This document shows, piece after piece, positions 38,235 through 48,500 of a DNA stretch of 57,537 nucleotides (positions are counted from its first letter, which is position 1; each line of letters begins with the position of its first letter). The notes under the pieces were generated by a model that was not told the origin of the DNA, made no database searches, and worked only from the letters and a program-made list of their open reading frames with translations. Location of the stretch: contig JAKASV010000005.1 of the NCBI GenBank assembly GCA_021818945.1, forward strand, positions 1 through 57,537. The letters run 5' to 3'. The stretch is from a bacterium. Lineage in GTDB: Bacteria > Babelota > Babeliae > Babelales > Vermiphilaceae. Position numbers and translations under genes: made by a program.

Positions 38235-39305
38235 AAGAGCAACAAGATGTTGCTGACCACATGATATCGGTTGACGCTCCACCATTTGAGAAAGTACCAA
38301 TCGCAGATTTTCTGAAAGTTGATCAAAGCGGACGGCAAACTGAGCACCATATTCTTCAAACATATGCTTTTGATCTTCAGAAAGTTCACCAAGATGCTTC
38401 TCTAGTAACTGTATTTTTTCCAAAGTTTGAGCCTTACTTTCTGACACATTCCCATCAAGAGCAGCCAACCGCGTATATAATTCGTCCAGTGTCACGGTTA
38501 TTTTCTGCACATGTTCTGCAGTAGCTCCTTCCTGTTTTACCATCGCAGCAAGCTGTTCAGAATTACCTTTCGTTAATGCTTCTAGATCTTCAAGTTTTGA
38601 TTGAGCCGCCTGAACTCCTTGCTGTGTCTTTTCTTCTTGCAATGCAATAGCTGAAAGCTGACTAGTATGACCCGCAATTTCTACGTGAGAAAGCTTAACT
38701 TGTTCATGAACAGCGGTAGTTTTCAGTCCAATACTTTCCAGAAGTTGATTATGCCGTGCAGCAAGTTCGGCCAATGTGCTGATTCGCTCATCCATTAATC
38801 TTTGTTGCTCCTGAAGAATTTGCATATCTGCCAACTCTTTGTCCTCAGTTTCTTGTATCGTTTCCAATCTCTGCGTATGTTCATCGAGAATTTTATGTTG
38901 GGAATGAAGTTCTTCCTGCGCACACTCAATCTGATCATCGGTAGAACCTACTAACCACCCATGTAAGTGTTTTTGCGCCCATTTACCAATTCCCCATGAA
39001 ATGATTCGCATCATACGACTAGATGATCTTTGAACATAAGCACGACATTGTGGTATTGCCATAGGAACAACCGTTATTGCGAGTAATGTAAGTCGCGGAT
39101 ACCGCGCAGGTAAAGCTACAGAACATAAAGCAAGCTTACTGGCAACAGCTATAGCAGATTGCACGGCGTGTTCAGTCCGTGTTAATACATTCATTACTTT
39201 TTTTTCACTCTGCTCTATAGCTTGAGACCCTGGCAGTTGACTGGCCACGAGAGAAAATATAAAAAAAAGAGCCATAGTCAATAGACATTTTTTTAACACG
39301 AACAT
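38226..39305 (-). CDS. exported or membrane protein with long coiled coil
   Basis: The 359-residue protein has a signal peptide (MFVLKKCLLTMALFFIFSLVAS), a region with one more hydrophobic stretch (LTLLAITVVPMAIP) and basic flanks, then about 220 residues of heptad-like coiled coil (from QCAQEELHSQHKILDEHTQ, through LAELAARHNQLLESIG, to EKIQLLEKHLGEL). TAGGGGG is close to the ATG. The arrangement matches the shorter protein at 33898. Such proteins occur as host-contact or inclusion-membrane proteins in other intracellular bacteria; here that is only inference. No known family. Confidence 0.75.
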   Translation of the reverse strand: MFVLKKCLLTMALFFIFSLVASQLPGSQAIEQSEKKVMNVLTRTEHAVQSAIAVASKLALCSVALPARYPRLTLLAITVVPMAIPQCRAYVQRSSSRMMRIISWGIGKWAQKHLHGWLVGSTDDQIECAQEELHSQHKILDEHTQRLETIQETEDKELADMQILQEQQRLMDERISTLAELAARHNQLLESIGLKTTAVHEQVKLSHVEIAGHTSQLSAIALQEEKTQQGVQAAQSKLEDLEALTKGNSEQLAAMVKQEGATAEHVQKITVTLDELYTRLAALDGNVSESKAQTLEKIQLLEKHLGELSEDQKHMFEEYGAQFAVRFDQLSENLRLVLSQMVERQPISCGQQHLVALKH

Positions 39306-39382
39306 GTCCCCCTAGAATCATTGCTTCCATTTTTGACCCTAAATTAGCATGACAGCTATCAAGGCTCGAGGACAATAGATTA

Positions 39383-40186
39383 TCAATAAGAACCAAAAAT
39401 CAGTTTAGATGATCCTGCCATATGAGAATGAGTAGCAGACTTTATTTTCGACTCTCTAGATCTTAAAGCTGCTACCAGACCAATGCGCCAAGCGCGCATG
39501 CCAAAATTTATGCAGGGAACAGCAATAAATCTGCGAATAGCCTCGCAGATAGCGACATATATAAGACGACGGGCTACATTTTTGCAAAATAAAGAAATTG
39601 GCAGGTCCGGAACCTTAATTTTGTCCAAGACAAGTTTTTTGAGCCCCCCAAAAAGTAATTTTGAACCTACCATTTCGCCTATAACCTTGAAAAAGATACT
39701 TCTATCAAACCCATTTGCTAGATATTTTTCATAACGGTAATCAGGCTGCTCGTATATCTTATCTAGTTCGGCAGTAAGCTCCTGATACTTTTCAGGATTT
39801 TCGTCCTGATAACAACGCTGTTCAAAACCAGATTCATCTTCATAGGTGATGTACCTTGCAGCGATCATTCCACGTCCACAATATACAGCAAGATTCAGAG
39901 AACCCTGGAACATTCTTGATTTAAACGTTATCGGCTTAACCTGCTCACCGGTTGGGAAGAAATATTCACCAATTACTTCATACAGAGGTGTTGCAATAAG
40001 GCCAGAATTATTTCGCCATAGCGATACAGCCCGATTTTTTATAGCTGATATTCCACGTGCTAGAAATGCACATGCTGAATCCATAGTATGCCTAAAACCA
40101 ACATCTTTTCGTTGGGCTTTATATCTCATGCCAAAAGCATTAATACTACACAGACATATGATTATGCAAACGATCTTCAAATGCAT
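39383..40186 (-). CDS. exported protein of unknown function
   Basis: The 267-residue protein has a signal peptide (MHLKIVCIIICLCSINAFG) and a basic, helical mature part without repeats; the hydrophobic segment LIYVAICEAIRRFIAVPC near residue 210 may be membrane-associated. The start codon lies inside sufS, 41 bases before its stop; the signal peptide supports this start, although an ATG at 40129 just past the stop is possible. It follows sufS on the same strand, so it is part of the interrupted SUF unit. I recognise no family. Confidence 0.7.
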   Translation of the reverse strand: MHLKIVCIIICLCSINAFGMRYKAQRKDVGFRHTMDSACAFLARGISAIKNRAVSLWRNNSGLIATPLYEVIGEYFFPTGEQVKPITFKSRMFQGSLNLAVYCGRGMIAARYITYEDESGFEQRCYQDENPEKYQELTAELDKIYEQPDYRYEKYLANGFDRSIFFKVIGEMVGSKLLFGGLKKLVLDKIKVPDLPISLFCKNVARRLIYVAICEAIRRFIAVPCINFGMRAWRIGLVAALRSRESKIKSATHSHMAGSSKLIFGSY

Positions 40187-41417
40187 CGACAGACTCCATA
40201 TCTTTTGTCATCTGTTCTAAAACTGTTAATAGATATTCAATTTCATTTTGAGTATTGTATGCAAAAGTACTTACCCGTACTGTTGGGCCCATTGCCAAAA
40301 ATTCAGTCAAAGGATGAGCACATTGTAATCCAGCACGAATACAAATACCAAATCGATCACAATAAGCTGCAACATCATGAGGATGTAACCCACGTATAGT
40401 AAAGCTTACAATATGCCCATTTTCTTGCAACTGGTCTGTAGGTCCGTAGATAGTAACGTTTTTTATCGTTGCAAGTCCATCTATTAGGCGTTTACATAAT
40501 GAGGCTTCGTGGATCTTAAGATCATCAAAATTTAGTTTTTTTTTGAAATATTGAATAGCCACTCCAAGACCTATAGCAGAGGCTATGGGAGGTGTCCCTG
40601 CTTCAAATTTTTGAGGTAGGCCCTGCCATGTCGATCGATCTACATTAACCTTCAAAATCATGCCCCCGCCATATTGATAGGGTCGCATACACTCTAAAAG
40701 TTCCTTTTTTGCATATAGAACTCCCACTCCAGTTGGCCCCATTAATTTATGTCCAGAAAAAACCAAAAAATCGCAGTCAAGATGGCAAACATCAATTTTT
40801 TGATGCGGGGCTGATTGAGCTGCATCAATAAGAACCTTTGCCCCTGCTTTATGTGCAAGCTTAATTATGGTAGAAATATCATTATGCACTCCGAGCAGAT
40901 TCGAGACATGACATACGGCAACCATTTTAGTTTTTGTCCCTACTATTTCTTCAAACTTGTTCAGAGCCAAGGTACCATCAGGGTTGATTGGGATAACTTT
41001 CAACACACTTCCGGTTCGATCAGCCACCTGCTGCCATGGAACGAAATTAGCATGGTGCTCCATAGTCGTAACAACAATCTGATCGCCCGGCTTGATAGCA
41101 TCAAAAGCCCACGTAGATGCAACTAAGTTTATTGATTCAGTGGCACCTTTTGTAAAAATTATTTCTTCGTGGCAGGCTCCTATAAAATCGGCTACTATAG
41201 TGCGGGCTTGCTCATACAATAATGTTGTTTCCTCTGCAATGGTGTAGATACCGCGATGAATATTAACCCCATAATTACTGTAAAAATCGACCAGTGAATC
41301 CACTACTACCTGTGGCTTAAGAGAGGTTGCAGCATTATCCAGGTAAACCAATGGATGACCTCCTATACGTCTTTTTAACAAAGGAAAATCATCTTGGATT
41401 GAAAAACAAGTTTTCAT
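40146..41417 (-). CDS. sufS: cysteine desulfurase SufS
   Basis: SufS takes sulfur from cysteine, using PLP, for Fe-S assembly. The 423-residue protein has YLDNAATSLKP, TKGATESINLVA, the aspartate in VLIDAAQSAPHQ, the PLP lysine in FSGHKLMGPTGVGVLYAK, and the sulfur-carrying cysteine in IRAGLQCAHPL (class II form; the usual AGHHCAQP has become AGLQCAHP). All catalytic residues are present. It is the last SUF gene of the minus-strand block, 8 kb after sufD. Confidence 0.96.
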   Translation of the reverse strand: MKTCFSIQDDFPLLKRRIGGHPLVYLDNAATSLKPQVVVDSLVDFYSNYGVNIHRGIYTIAEETTLLYEQARTIVADFIGACHEEIIFTKGATESINLVASTWAFDAIKPGDQIVVTTMEHHANFVPWQQVADRTGSVLKVIPINPDGTLALNKFEEIVGTKTKMVAVCHVSNLLGVHNDISTIIKLAHKAGAKVLIDAAQSAPHQKIDVCHLDCDFLVFSGHKLMGPTGVGVLYAKKELLECMRPYQYGGGMILKVNVDRSTWQGLPQKFEAGTPPIASAIGLGVAIQYFKKKLNFDDLKIHEASLCKRLIDGLATIKNVTIYGPTDQLQENGHIVSFTIRGLHPHDVAAYCDRFGICIRAGLQCAHPLTEFLAMGPTVRVSTFAYNTQNEIEYLLTVLEQMTKDMESVDAFEDRLHNHMSV

Positions 41418-41523
41418 ATGTTTTTTCCGAATTCATATGTTTTACATATAGAAATTAATCTATACAGTATATTTATCTATCATAATTGCTATTATATCAT
41501 GAAAAATACAAAATAACTAATTT

Positions 41524-44500
41524 TTACAAAGTATAATTATACTGCTTCAACTTAGATTGTAGCCTTACCACATAATGCATTAAACTCTGATCAGTTTTTG
41601 CTTTTTCCCCTAACTCTAATAACACTCGATTCATCAAAAAAGCTATATTCGTCCCTGATATTGGTATTCGCTGATAACCAGCCATATCTATGGCCTTTAT
41701 GAATAGGTCTACAGCCCATGCATAATCTTCTTTTATATGTAGCCACAAGAGACCAACCTCAGCACATGTCTGTGGATTTGAGCCTTGAAGAAGCTTTCCA
41801 AAGCAATCATGAGCCTTTTCCCACTGATGCAATACGAGATATTTAGTCCCCAATAGAAAAAGCTTATCTTCAGCTGAAGTTTCTGGATTTGCCATACACA
41901 AGTTCAGAAACTCAACAAGATCCTTAAAAAAACGCTTTATTTTTTTTGGTCTCTCTTTTGCCACAGTACAAACTAATATAATAAGGGCTTTCCTATTACC
42001 CTTTTTTGCAGCAAGAGTTAAAAACTTAATAGCTTTAAGATACTCTGATATACCCGGCACCTTACATTGACCTGATAAATAACAACACCCTAAATCTAAA
42101 GCGGCTAGTTCATGTCCTTGAGCGGCTAAGTGCTCCAGGATAGCCATACTTTTTTGATAACTTTCAAGAGGATCAATATCAGATGCAGCATAGTTGCGAT
42201 AAAAACCTGCTAAAGCATATGCACTGGCCTGATTTGTAGGATTCAATGTGCAAGCTCGCTCGAATAAAGCTCTTCCTTCCTTGTAGGAGCATAATTGATG
42301 CTGTAAAGCATGATTAATGCAATACAGATACCTATCGATTAGACTTTCAGAAGTGTGGTCAGTCAAGCTAGATCTCGATGCTTGTTCAAGAAATGGGAAC
42401 CCTTCATTTTTCACCTGATCAAAACCCATGATCCCTTTAACAAATCTAAAAGTCGTCACCAAACCTAACGCAGCAGCAGCCTCGCCATTACCCTTGTCTG
42501 CAAGTACTTTAAGCGCAGAAAAAGCGCCTGAAGAATATACAAGTTCAACTAAACTTTTATCGTCGGCGAACTTATGTACAAGATCAGCTTCAGCCTTATT
42601 CATTAAAAAGATTGCACGTTTGACATTGCCAGGTGTAGAATTTTGCAAAATCATAGGGATAGCATAATAGGCAGCAGATACTGTTACTGCTGACACCTCT
42701 GGTTCATTTGTCATTGCAATAAGCTCTTCTATTATTTCTTCAAGAATAAACCCTTTCAGTTCAGGTTGCCGTGAAGCTTTGATAAAAAATTCGATAGCTT
42801 TAGTATAAGATCGAGCAACTCCCTGAGCATGATAATACATAAATCCTATATAACTTGAAGCAGATGCAACACCATCATCCGATGCCTGGAGTAAATATTC
42901 AAAAGCAACTTTTTTCGAAATACCTATCCGCTCATCTTCAAATAAATACGCAATCCGTGCTAAATTTACACGAGCTCGTTGATCGCCAGCATCAGAGTCC
43001 TGTTTCAACGTTTGAATAAGCGTTTCATTACAAAATAATTCACTAAATCCCACTCTTTTTAACACAAAACATTTACGTGCCTTAATGAGAGCTTCTTCAA
43101 TGAGCTCCAATGCCTCATTTTTTCTAAAACTTTTGTTCCCTTTTTGATATTCACTAAGCATACAAAGTCCACGATAACAAAGACAACAGGATAAATCTCC
43201 CGCCCGTTTGAACCATGAGATTGCTTGAATATAATTGCGCAGGGCAAAACTAAGACGACCAAGAAGATAATAATCTTCATCATTGGCCTGGGGAACCTGA
43301 TCAATCACTGACGACAATAAATCATAAGCTTTACTCTCTTGACCTGTAGGTATACCATCTTGACCAGCATGAATACCAAGTAAGGTACCCATAGTATAAC
43401 GGCCAACCAGATCATCTGGGTTGGCCTCAAGGAGCATTTTTGAAAACCTATATGATTTGGCAAAATCGGCCTTTATTATATAAGGTGAATTTTCACATTT
43501 TGAGTCTGATCTTAATATTTGCGCTAAAAATCGTTGATCCTCTACATGCCCTGCCACTGCTGATTCTTCAAGTAAAGCCATACCCCGTTCTATATCTTTT
43601 GCTGTTGATTTTTTATCTTGCAACAGCAGAAATGCAAGTTCACTCTTGGCCTCTCTATTTCCAAGCGCAGCAGCAGATTCAAACGATTTCTTTGCCCGAT
43701 CAAAAGATTTTTTTGCACTATAACTTCTACCCAAACCTAATCCAACGCTCCCCATGTCATGATCAGATGCTACTTCTTCACGATGAGACCGCTGAATCAA
43801 TTCAAACGATTGTTCAAATAATTGAATTCTTTCATCTATTTTTTCACAGCCAGCTGCTTTCATCTCATAGAGTTTCCCTAGAACGAGCATTGCACGAACA
43901 TTCCCCTCTTTTTTTTCTTTCGTGAGCCTCTTATTACATGCAGGTGACAATAGGTACCTTACATATTCAGCCTGCTTATCTTTAGACGCTTTACACATAT
44001 CTTCTATGGCTTTTATTAGTTTCGAAACCGGAACTGATATACCTAAACAAGATAAGATATATTCGCAGCTTGCTGTGATATTCCCTTTTTTTTCCATCTC
44101 TTTTAGGGCAACTATACAATTTTCACGCATTTGATCATCAATCAAATGCGATACAAGAATGCGTCCGTACATGCGCGCTGCCTCATCAAATAATTGCGTG
44201 GTACATCGGCCATAACGTAGCATCTGAGCACAGCAATAGCACGCATAGATAGAATTATTTGCAAGCGTATGCAAATATGAAAAAGCTAAAGAATCATCAT
44301 CATGTCGTGCATAGGTGATAACACCAAGTATAAACTTGGCATGTTCATCATCTTTTGCGCAAGTAATAAGCCTATCAATGTTTTCCTTAGTACACAAACG
44401 TGCTAGAAAACCTATCTCTTGCCTACCCGATTCCTCTCGTGAAAGTTTTTCAATTTCGATGGCAGCATCCTTTAATGGTTGCTTTGACCCATACCCCATT

Positions 44501-45480
44501 ATATTAAGTAATAAGCAATAACAATTTGCCTGCATTTCCCCTACTTGGGCTGCTCTATGTAAATATGTACACGCCTCTTGATAGTTATGCTGCTTGTATA
44601 ACAACATTCCAAGATATGAACATGCCCGACTATCCCCAGTTTGTGCAACCAAACGAAGAGCTTGCTCTGCCTTTGTAGAAATTATTAATCTACAGAATTG
44701 TTCAATGGGACATGAACTGAGCACACGAGAAATCAATGGCTGTATATAATCAACCGCTTGCTTATCATCCAAAAATATTCTATACAAACGAGCCAGCAAA
44801 AAGCATGCCTCATTATTCTCTTGTGCAACAAATTGCTCGAGCAACTTTTCAATTAATACTGCTGCACGTCGAGATCCAGGTTCTTTTTTCACCTGTTCTT
44901 TGAGCAAAGAGGCAAGATCAAGGGCATGTGAAATACTGTTTAATTGCATGACAGGGGTTGCAGAGGAAGCACAAGCATGGATAGTTGATGTCTGAAGACA
45001 TTCATGCGCCTCTTCTAGAAATCGCTCTTGTCGCCAATAATCTTTCGCTTGAGCCCGGTTGCCACACTCGAGTGCACACCGTGCTAATTCTCCCACTGAT
45101 CGTATATGACCGTTATAGGCAGCAAACGAAAAATATTTTCGTGCACCTCCAGCACCATTTTCTTTATCAGGAACACCAATATGCGCTTTACACATAAGTC
45201 CAAGTTTGTGAGCAGCAGCTTCACGCAAAGATCCTACCTCTTCGGCTGGCATAGCCAAAATACTCCGAAAACAGCCATATGGCTCACGATAATCATCTAT
45301 CACATTATCTTCTAGTAGATATTGAAGAAGTAGTTTCGCATGTGAATAACGCTGTTGAACAGATATATGTTGCTTGCCATCAACAAGATCTCCGCGCATA
45401 GCGTGCATAGTAAAATACTCACAAAAAAGTGCCGTTGCGCCTATGCAGATCAACATTTTTAACCTATAAACAAATTTCAT
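41524..45480 (-). CDS. giant exported Sel1/TPR-like repeat protein (copy 1)
   Basis: The roughly 1,318-residue protein has a signal peptide (KFVYRLKMLICIGATALFCE) and then only helix-turn-helix repeats of about 35-40 residues with the Sel1-like pattern (A..YLG..Y..G..V...Y..A..Y..KA). Good examples are YIGFMYYHAQGVARSYTKAI and DLGCCYLSGQCKVPGISEYL. The start at 45480 is preceded by GGGA; the frame is open 11 codons further up. It is homologous to the next gene over most of its length (for example VGRYTMGTLLGIHAGQDGIP against VGQYILGTLLYEHGGMHGIP). Sel1 repeats usually bind proteins. Its partners are unknown. Confidence 0.85.
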   Translation of the reverse strand: MKFVYRLKMLICIGATALFCEYFTMHAMRGDLVDGKQHISVQQRYSHAKLLLQYLLEDNVIDDYREPYGCFRSILAMPAEEVGSLREAAAHKLGLMCKAHIGVPDKENGAGGARKYFSFAAYNGHIRSVGELARCALECGNRAQAKDYWRQERFLEEAHECLQTSTIHACASSATPVMQLNSISHALDLASLLKEQVKKEPGSRRAAVLIEKLLEQFVAQENNEACFLLARLYRIFLDDKQAVDYIQPLISRVLSSCPIEQFCRLIISTKAEQALRLVAQTGDSRACSYLGMLLYKQHNYQEACTYLHRAAQVGEMQANCYCLLLNIMGYGSKQPLKDAAIEIEKLSREESGRQEIGFLARLCTKENIDRLITCAKDDEHAKFILGVITYARHDDDSLAFSYLHTLANNSIYACYCCAQMLRYGRCTTQLFDEAARMYGRILVSHLIDDQMRENCIVALKEMEKKGNITASCEYILSCLGISVPVSKLIKAIEDMCKASKDKQAEYVRYLLSPACNKRLTKEKKEGNVRAMLVLGKLYEMKAAGCEKIDERIQLFEQSFELIQRSHREEVASDHDMGSVGLGLGRSYSAKKSFDRAKKSFESAAALGNREAKSELAFLLLQDKKSTAKDIERGMALLEESAVAGHVEDQRFLAQILRSDSKCENSPYIIKADFAKSYRFSKMLLEANPDDLVGRYTMGTLLGIHAGQDGIPTGQESKAYDLLSSVIDQVPQANDEDYYLLGRLSFALRNYIQAISWFKRAGDLSCCLCYRGLCMLSEYQKGNKSFRKNEALELIEEALIKARKCFVLKRVGFSELFCNETLIQTLKQDSDAGDQRARVNLARIAYLFEDERIGISKKVAFEYLLQASDDGVASASSYIGFMYYHAQGVARSYTKAIEFFIKASRQPELKGFILEEIIEELIAMTNEPEVSAVTVSAAYYAIPMILQNSTPGNVKRAIFLMNKAEADLVHKFADDKSLVELVYSSGAFSALKVLADKGNGEAAAALGLVTTFRFVKGIMGFDQVKNEGFPFLEQASRSSLTDHTSESLIDRYLYCINHALQHQLCSYKEGRALFERACTLNPTNQASAYALAGFYRNYAASDIDPLESYQKSMAILEHLAAQGHELAALDLGCCYLSGQCKVPGISEYLKAIKFLTLAAKKGNRKALIILVCTVAKERPKKIKRFFKDLVEFLNLCMANPETSAEDKLFLLGTKYLVLHQWEKAHDCFGKLLQGSNPQTCAEVGLLWLHIKEDYAWAVDLFIKAIDMAGYQRIPISGTNIAFLMNRVLLELGEKAKTDQSLMHYVVRLQSKLKQYNYTL

Positions 45481-45527
45481 TTTATATTTCCCGTGTAAAT
45501 AGTATTGACTCATACATAATTTATCCT

Positions 45528-48500
45528 CTATATTGTATAACCTACTTTATTTAAGCTAGCTGCAATTATTTTAAGTATGGTCTGCACATATGGATCATTC
45601 CCGGATATTTCTTTGAATGCAGCCAAGACATGAGCAAAAATAACCTCTATTTTAGGATCAACAAAAACTCCCTGTATGATGGCCCCCTGATTTAATACAT
45701 CAACCAAACTTATCATTGCATCGTGATAACATTTTTGTTTCAATTCTTGTGTAGCTACCAACCTGCTTTGTTCCATGTGGCAACCTGCTTGTTGTATTGA
45801 AGATTCAACAGATTTACCTTCGATAGCGTCTAATGCTTGCATGAATCTAAGTGCATCAGCCCACCGTCCTTGCTTGATTGACCAAACTGCCATAAAGCTA
45901 TTCCATTCTTTCAACACCCGTCTATCAAACGGATCTTGTTCGCGACCTGGCAAAGTATCTGTTTGAAACAGTTGAAATAGCCGTTCGACATGTGGAATTA
46001 GTTGCCCTACATATACAAGATCTCTTGAAAGATGAATCTTTGCCAGTAGTATCATAGCCAACAATTGGACCTTAAAGAATTGATGATCTTTGTTGATTGC
46101 TGAAATAGCAACCAATGGATTTTCCCCCAAAATTTGCATAATATATTCATAAGCTTTCTTCTCGGAGTATTCAATTATTCCTTGCTTTACATATAAGCTG
46201 TCGCTACCGGGCAAATATGCCAGCGCTAGATCTAACAATGCAACTGGATTTTTACTACGCGCAGCCATTTCTAGCAGCCTAAAACTTTTTTGTGAAATTT
46301 TTTTTGGAGATCCACCCTTTAAGCCGTCTTGTCGATAGAAAGCAGCTAGGCGATGATGAATAGCTATATTTTCAGGATCTATCCGTCTTGCTTTTTCTAA
46401 TAGACTCTCACATTTTTTTGTATCAGCACCAAGCCTAAGCCAAGCATCTGAAAGAGCAATATACGCATTGCAAATAAATGCATCTTCAGTGGTCTGAGAT
46501 TTACCGCGAGCTTTTTCTAGCAATGGCATGCCTATCTGTTCAATATCATTCAGCAAAGCACTGTCACCGGCATGATATACCAAGCGACCTACATAGATTG
46601 AACCCATTTGCGCAGCTACCTCAATATCTTGATATGCCAGGGCAAGAACAGCATCCCAGGCACCCGATTGACGGGCAAAGCCACGTAATTCTTGATCATT
46701 CGGGTACTCTCTTACTAACATTTCAGCTTCGCCAAATAGTTTGAGAGCCAAAGCTCGTTCATTTTCAGTTCGTCCAAGCAACTGTACAACGGCTATATAA
46801 TGAGCAATAATTGCAATTCTGTTATTGCTTGCTTTTAGCAACTCTAAAAGTTCGTGCATAGCTTCATCGTACACATAGGCAGGTGACAGTTTATTGTTGA
46901 GAACTTTTTGACATAATGACAATGCTTTTTCTTCAGATTTTTCCACCCATATTCCATTTCTATAAAGATGTGCACAAAAACTATCTACTGTAGTCACATC
47001 ATCATGGGTCGCAACTATAGCAAGATATTTATCAATAGTACTCTTATCAATACCAAGATGCTCGCAGCCATACAATAATGCTAATCGCAAAAAAATTACT
47101 ATAAAACGAGGGTCACCTGATTGTGCACGTCGAGTTACCTGGTCGACAAGAGTTGACGATGAAATCAATAATTCTACATCATAATACGATTGGTATTGGT
47201 CAGTCATATGCCACAAAGAATTTTCAAAACACTGTAACGCCAGTCCATCGGATGAACCATCACCAGGATACAAAAGATGAATAAATCCCTGAAATAGTTT
47301 CAACAATGGGTCATCTGGTACCTTAGAAAGCCATTCAAGTGCTTTTTTATAATCTTGCTTTTTAAAACTCGTCATAGCTATGTGGCTATAATCAATGTTA
47401 AAACTCTTATGACCTTGCATAATAGCCCGCATTAAATATTCTTGGGCTTTATTTTCATCTTGTGGTATTCCATGCATACCACCATGTTCGTATAGAAGAG
47501 TACCAAGAATATATTGTCCTACCATCTCATCTGGTATCTGCGATAACAACTTTATTGCTACCTGATAGGCCTTTGTCGGATCTTTTTCAATAACAACTCC
47601 TTGTTTTGTTTTTCCTCCAAAACAAAGGATTTCAGCTATATCGCGGAAAATATCAACATCTCCTTTTTCGCCTTCTTTTAATAATTCTTCTAAACCGGCA
47701 AAAAAGTCTTCCTTTGTTGCGTGATGACTATACATACGCATAATGATGAGCTTGCTAGCGGCACCAGGATAGTGTACATCAACAGCTTTTTGCATATAAA
47801 AAATAGCTTTTTTTTCATCTTTCAAGCCGTTAAACATTGAAAGCTGCATGCAAATTCTGCCAATATTAGTCCTAACATTATGTACAGCTGGAGGAATCTG
47901 CTCAAACCAGCTTAATGCCTGCTCGAGCGCATCTTTCTTTTTTATAGGATCTTGCATCTCGTCACTTAATGCACAATAAAGAACACCAAGCAAGTAATAT
48001 GCGGAAATAGAGCCTTTAGACGCTGCATCTACAATACGACGATAACGTTTTTTATTAAGTAAATAGTTGAGATACTGAGAGAACACTGATTGTTCTTTAG
48101 CACGACAGGAATTAATTATTTGATAAACGCTTGTAGATTTCTCTGTATCATGCAACAACATCAATAACAATTCACAATGAGCTTTTACGTGACCTGCTTG
48201 CGTCATCTCATGTAATGCTTGTTCTACTTCATTTTTAAGTTCAGAATCGGCACCAGCCATTAATGTTTTGACGTAAAAAACAACCGCATTATTATAGTCT
48301 CTTTCAACACCCTTACCCTCTTTATACAAATTCGCCAAACAAAAAAATAGATAAGGACAGCTTTCACGATCAACACTCTGTTGCAAAGATATACATGCCT
48401 GTTTGTAATAGTGCTTGAAATAGGCAATTAACCCCAAAATCGTCCTGGCATCTTTGTCATTCTTTTTAGTTTCTTGCTCTAGCATCGTTACTATGGACTG

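Noticed and set aside
40146-40186. 41-base overlap of sufS with the exported gene as evidence of a wrong start
   Set aside because: The upstream start gives a good signal peptide that the internal ATG would lose, so I kept the overlap, with the alternative noted.
43440-43925. 161-residue plus-strand ORF inside the giant repeat gene
   Set aside because: It is antisense to a long gene with consistent repeats and signal peptide; it has no ribosome site and its composition reflects the reverse of helical repeats.
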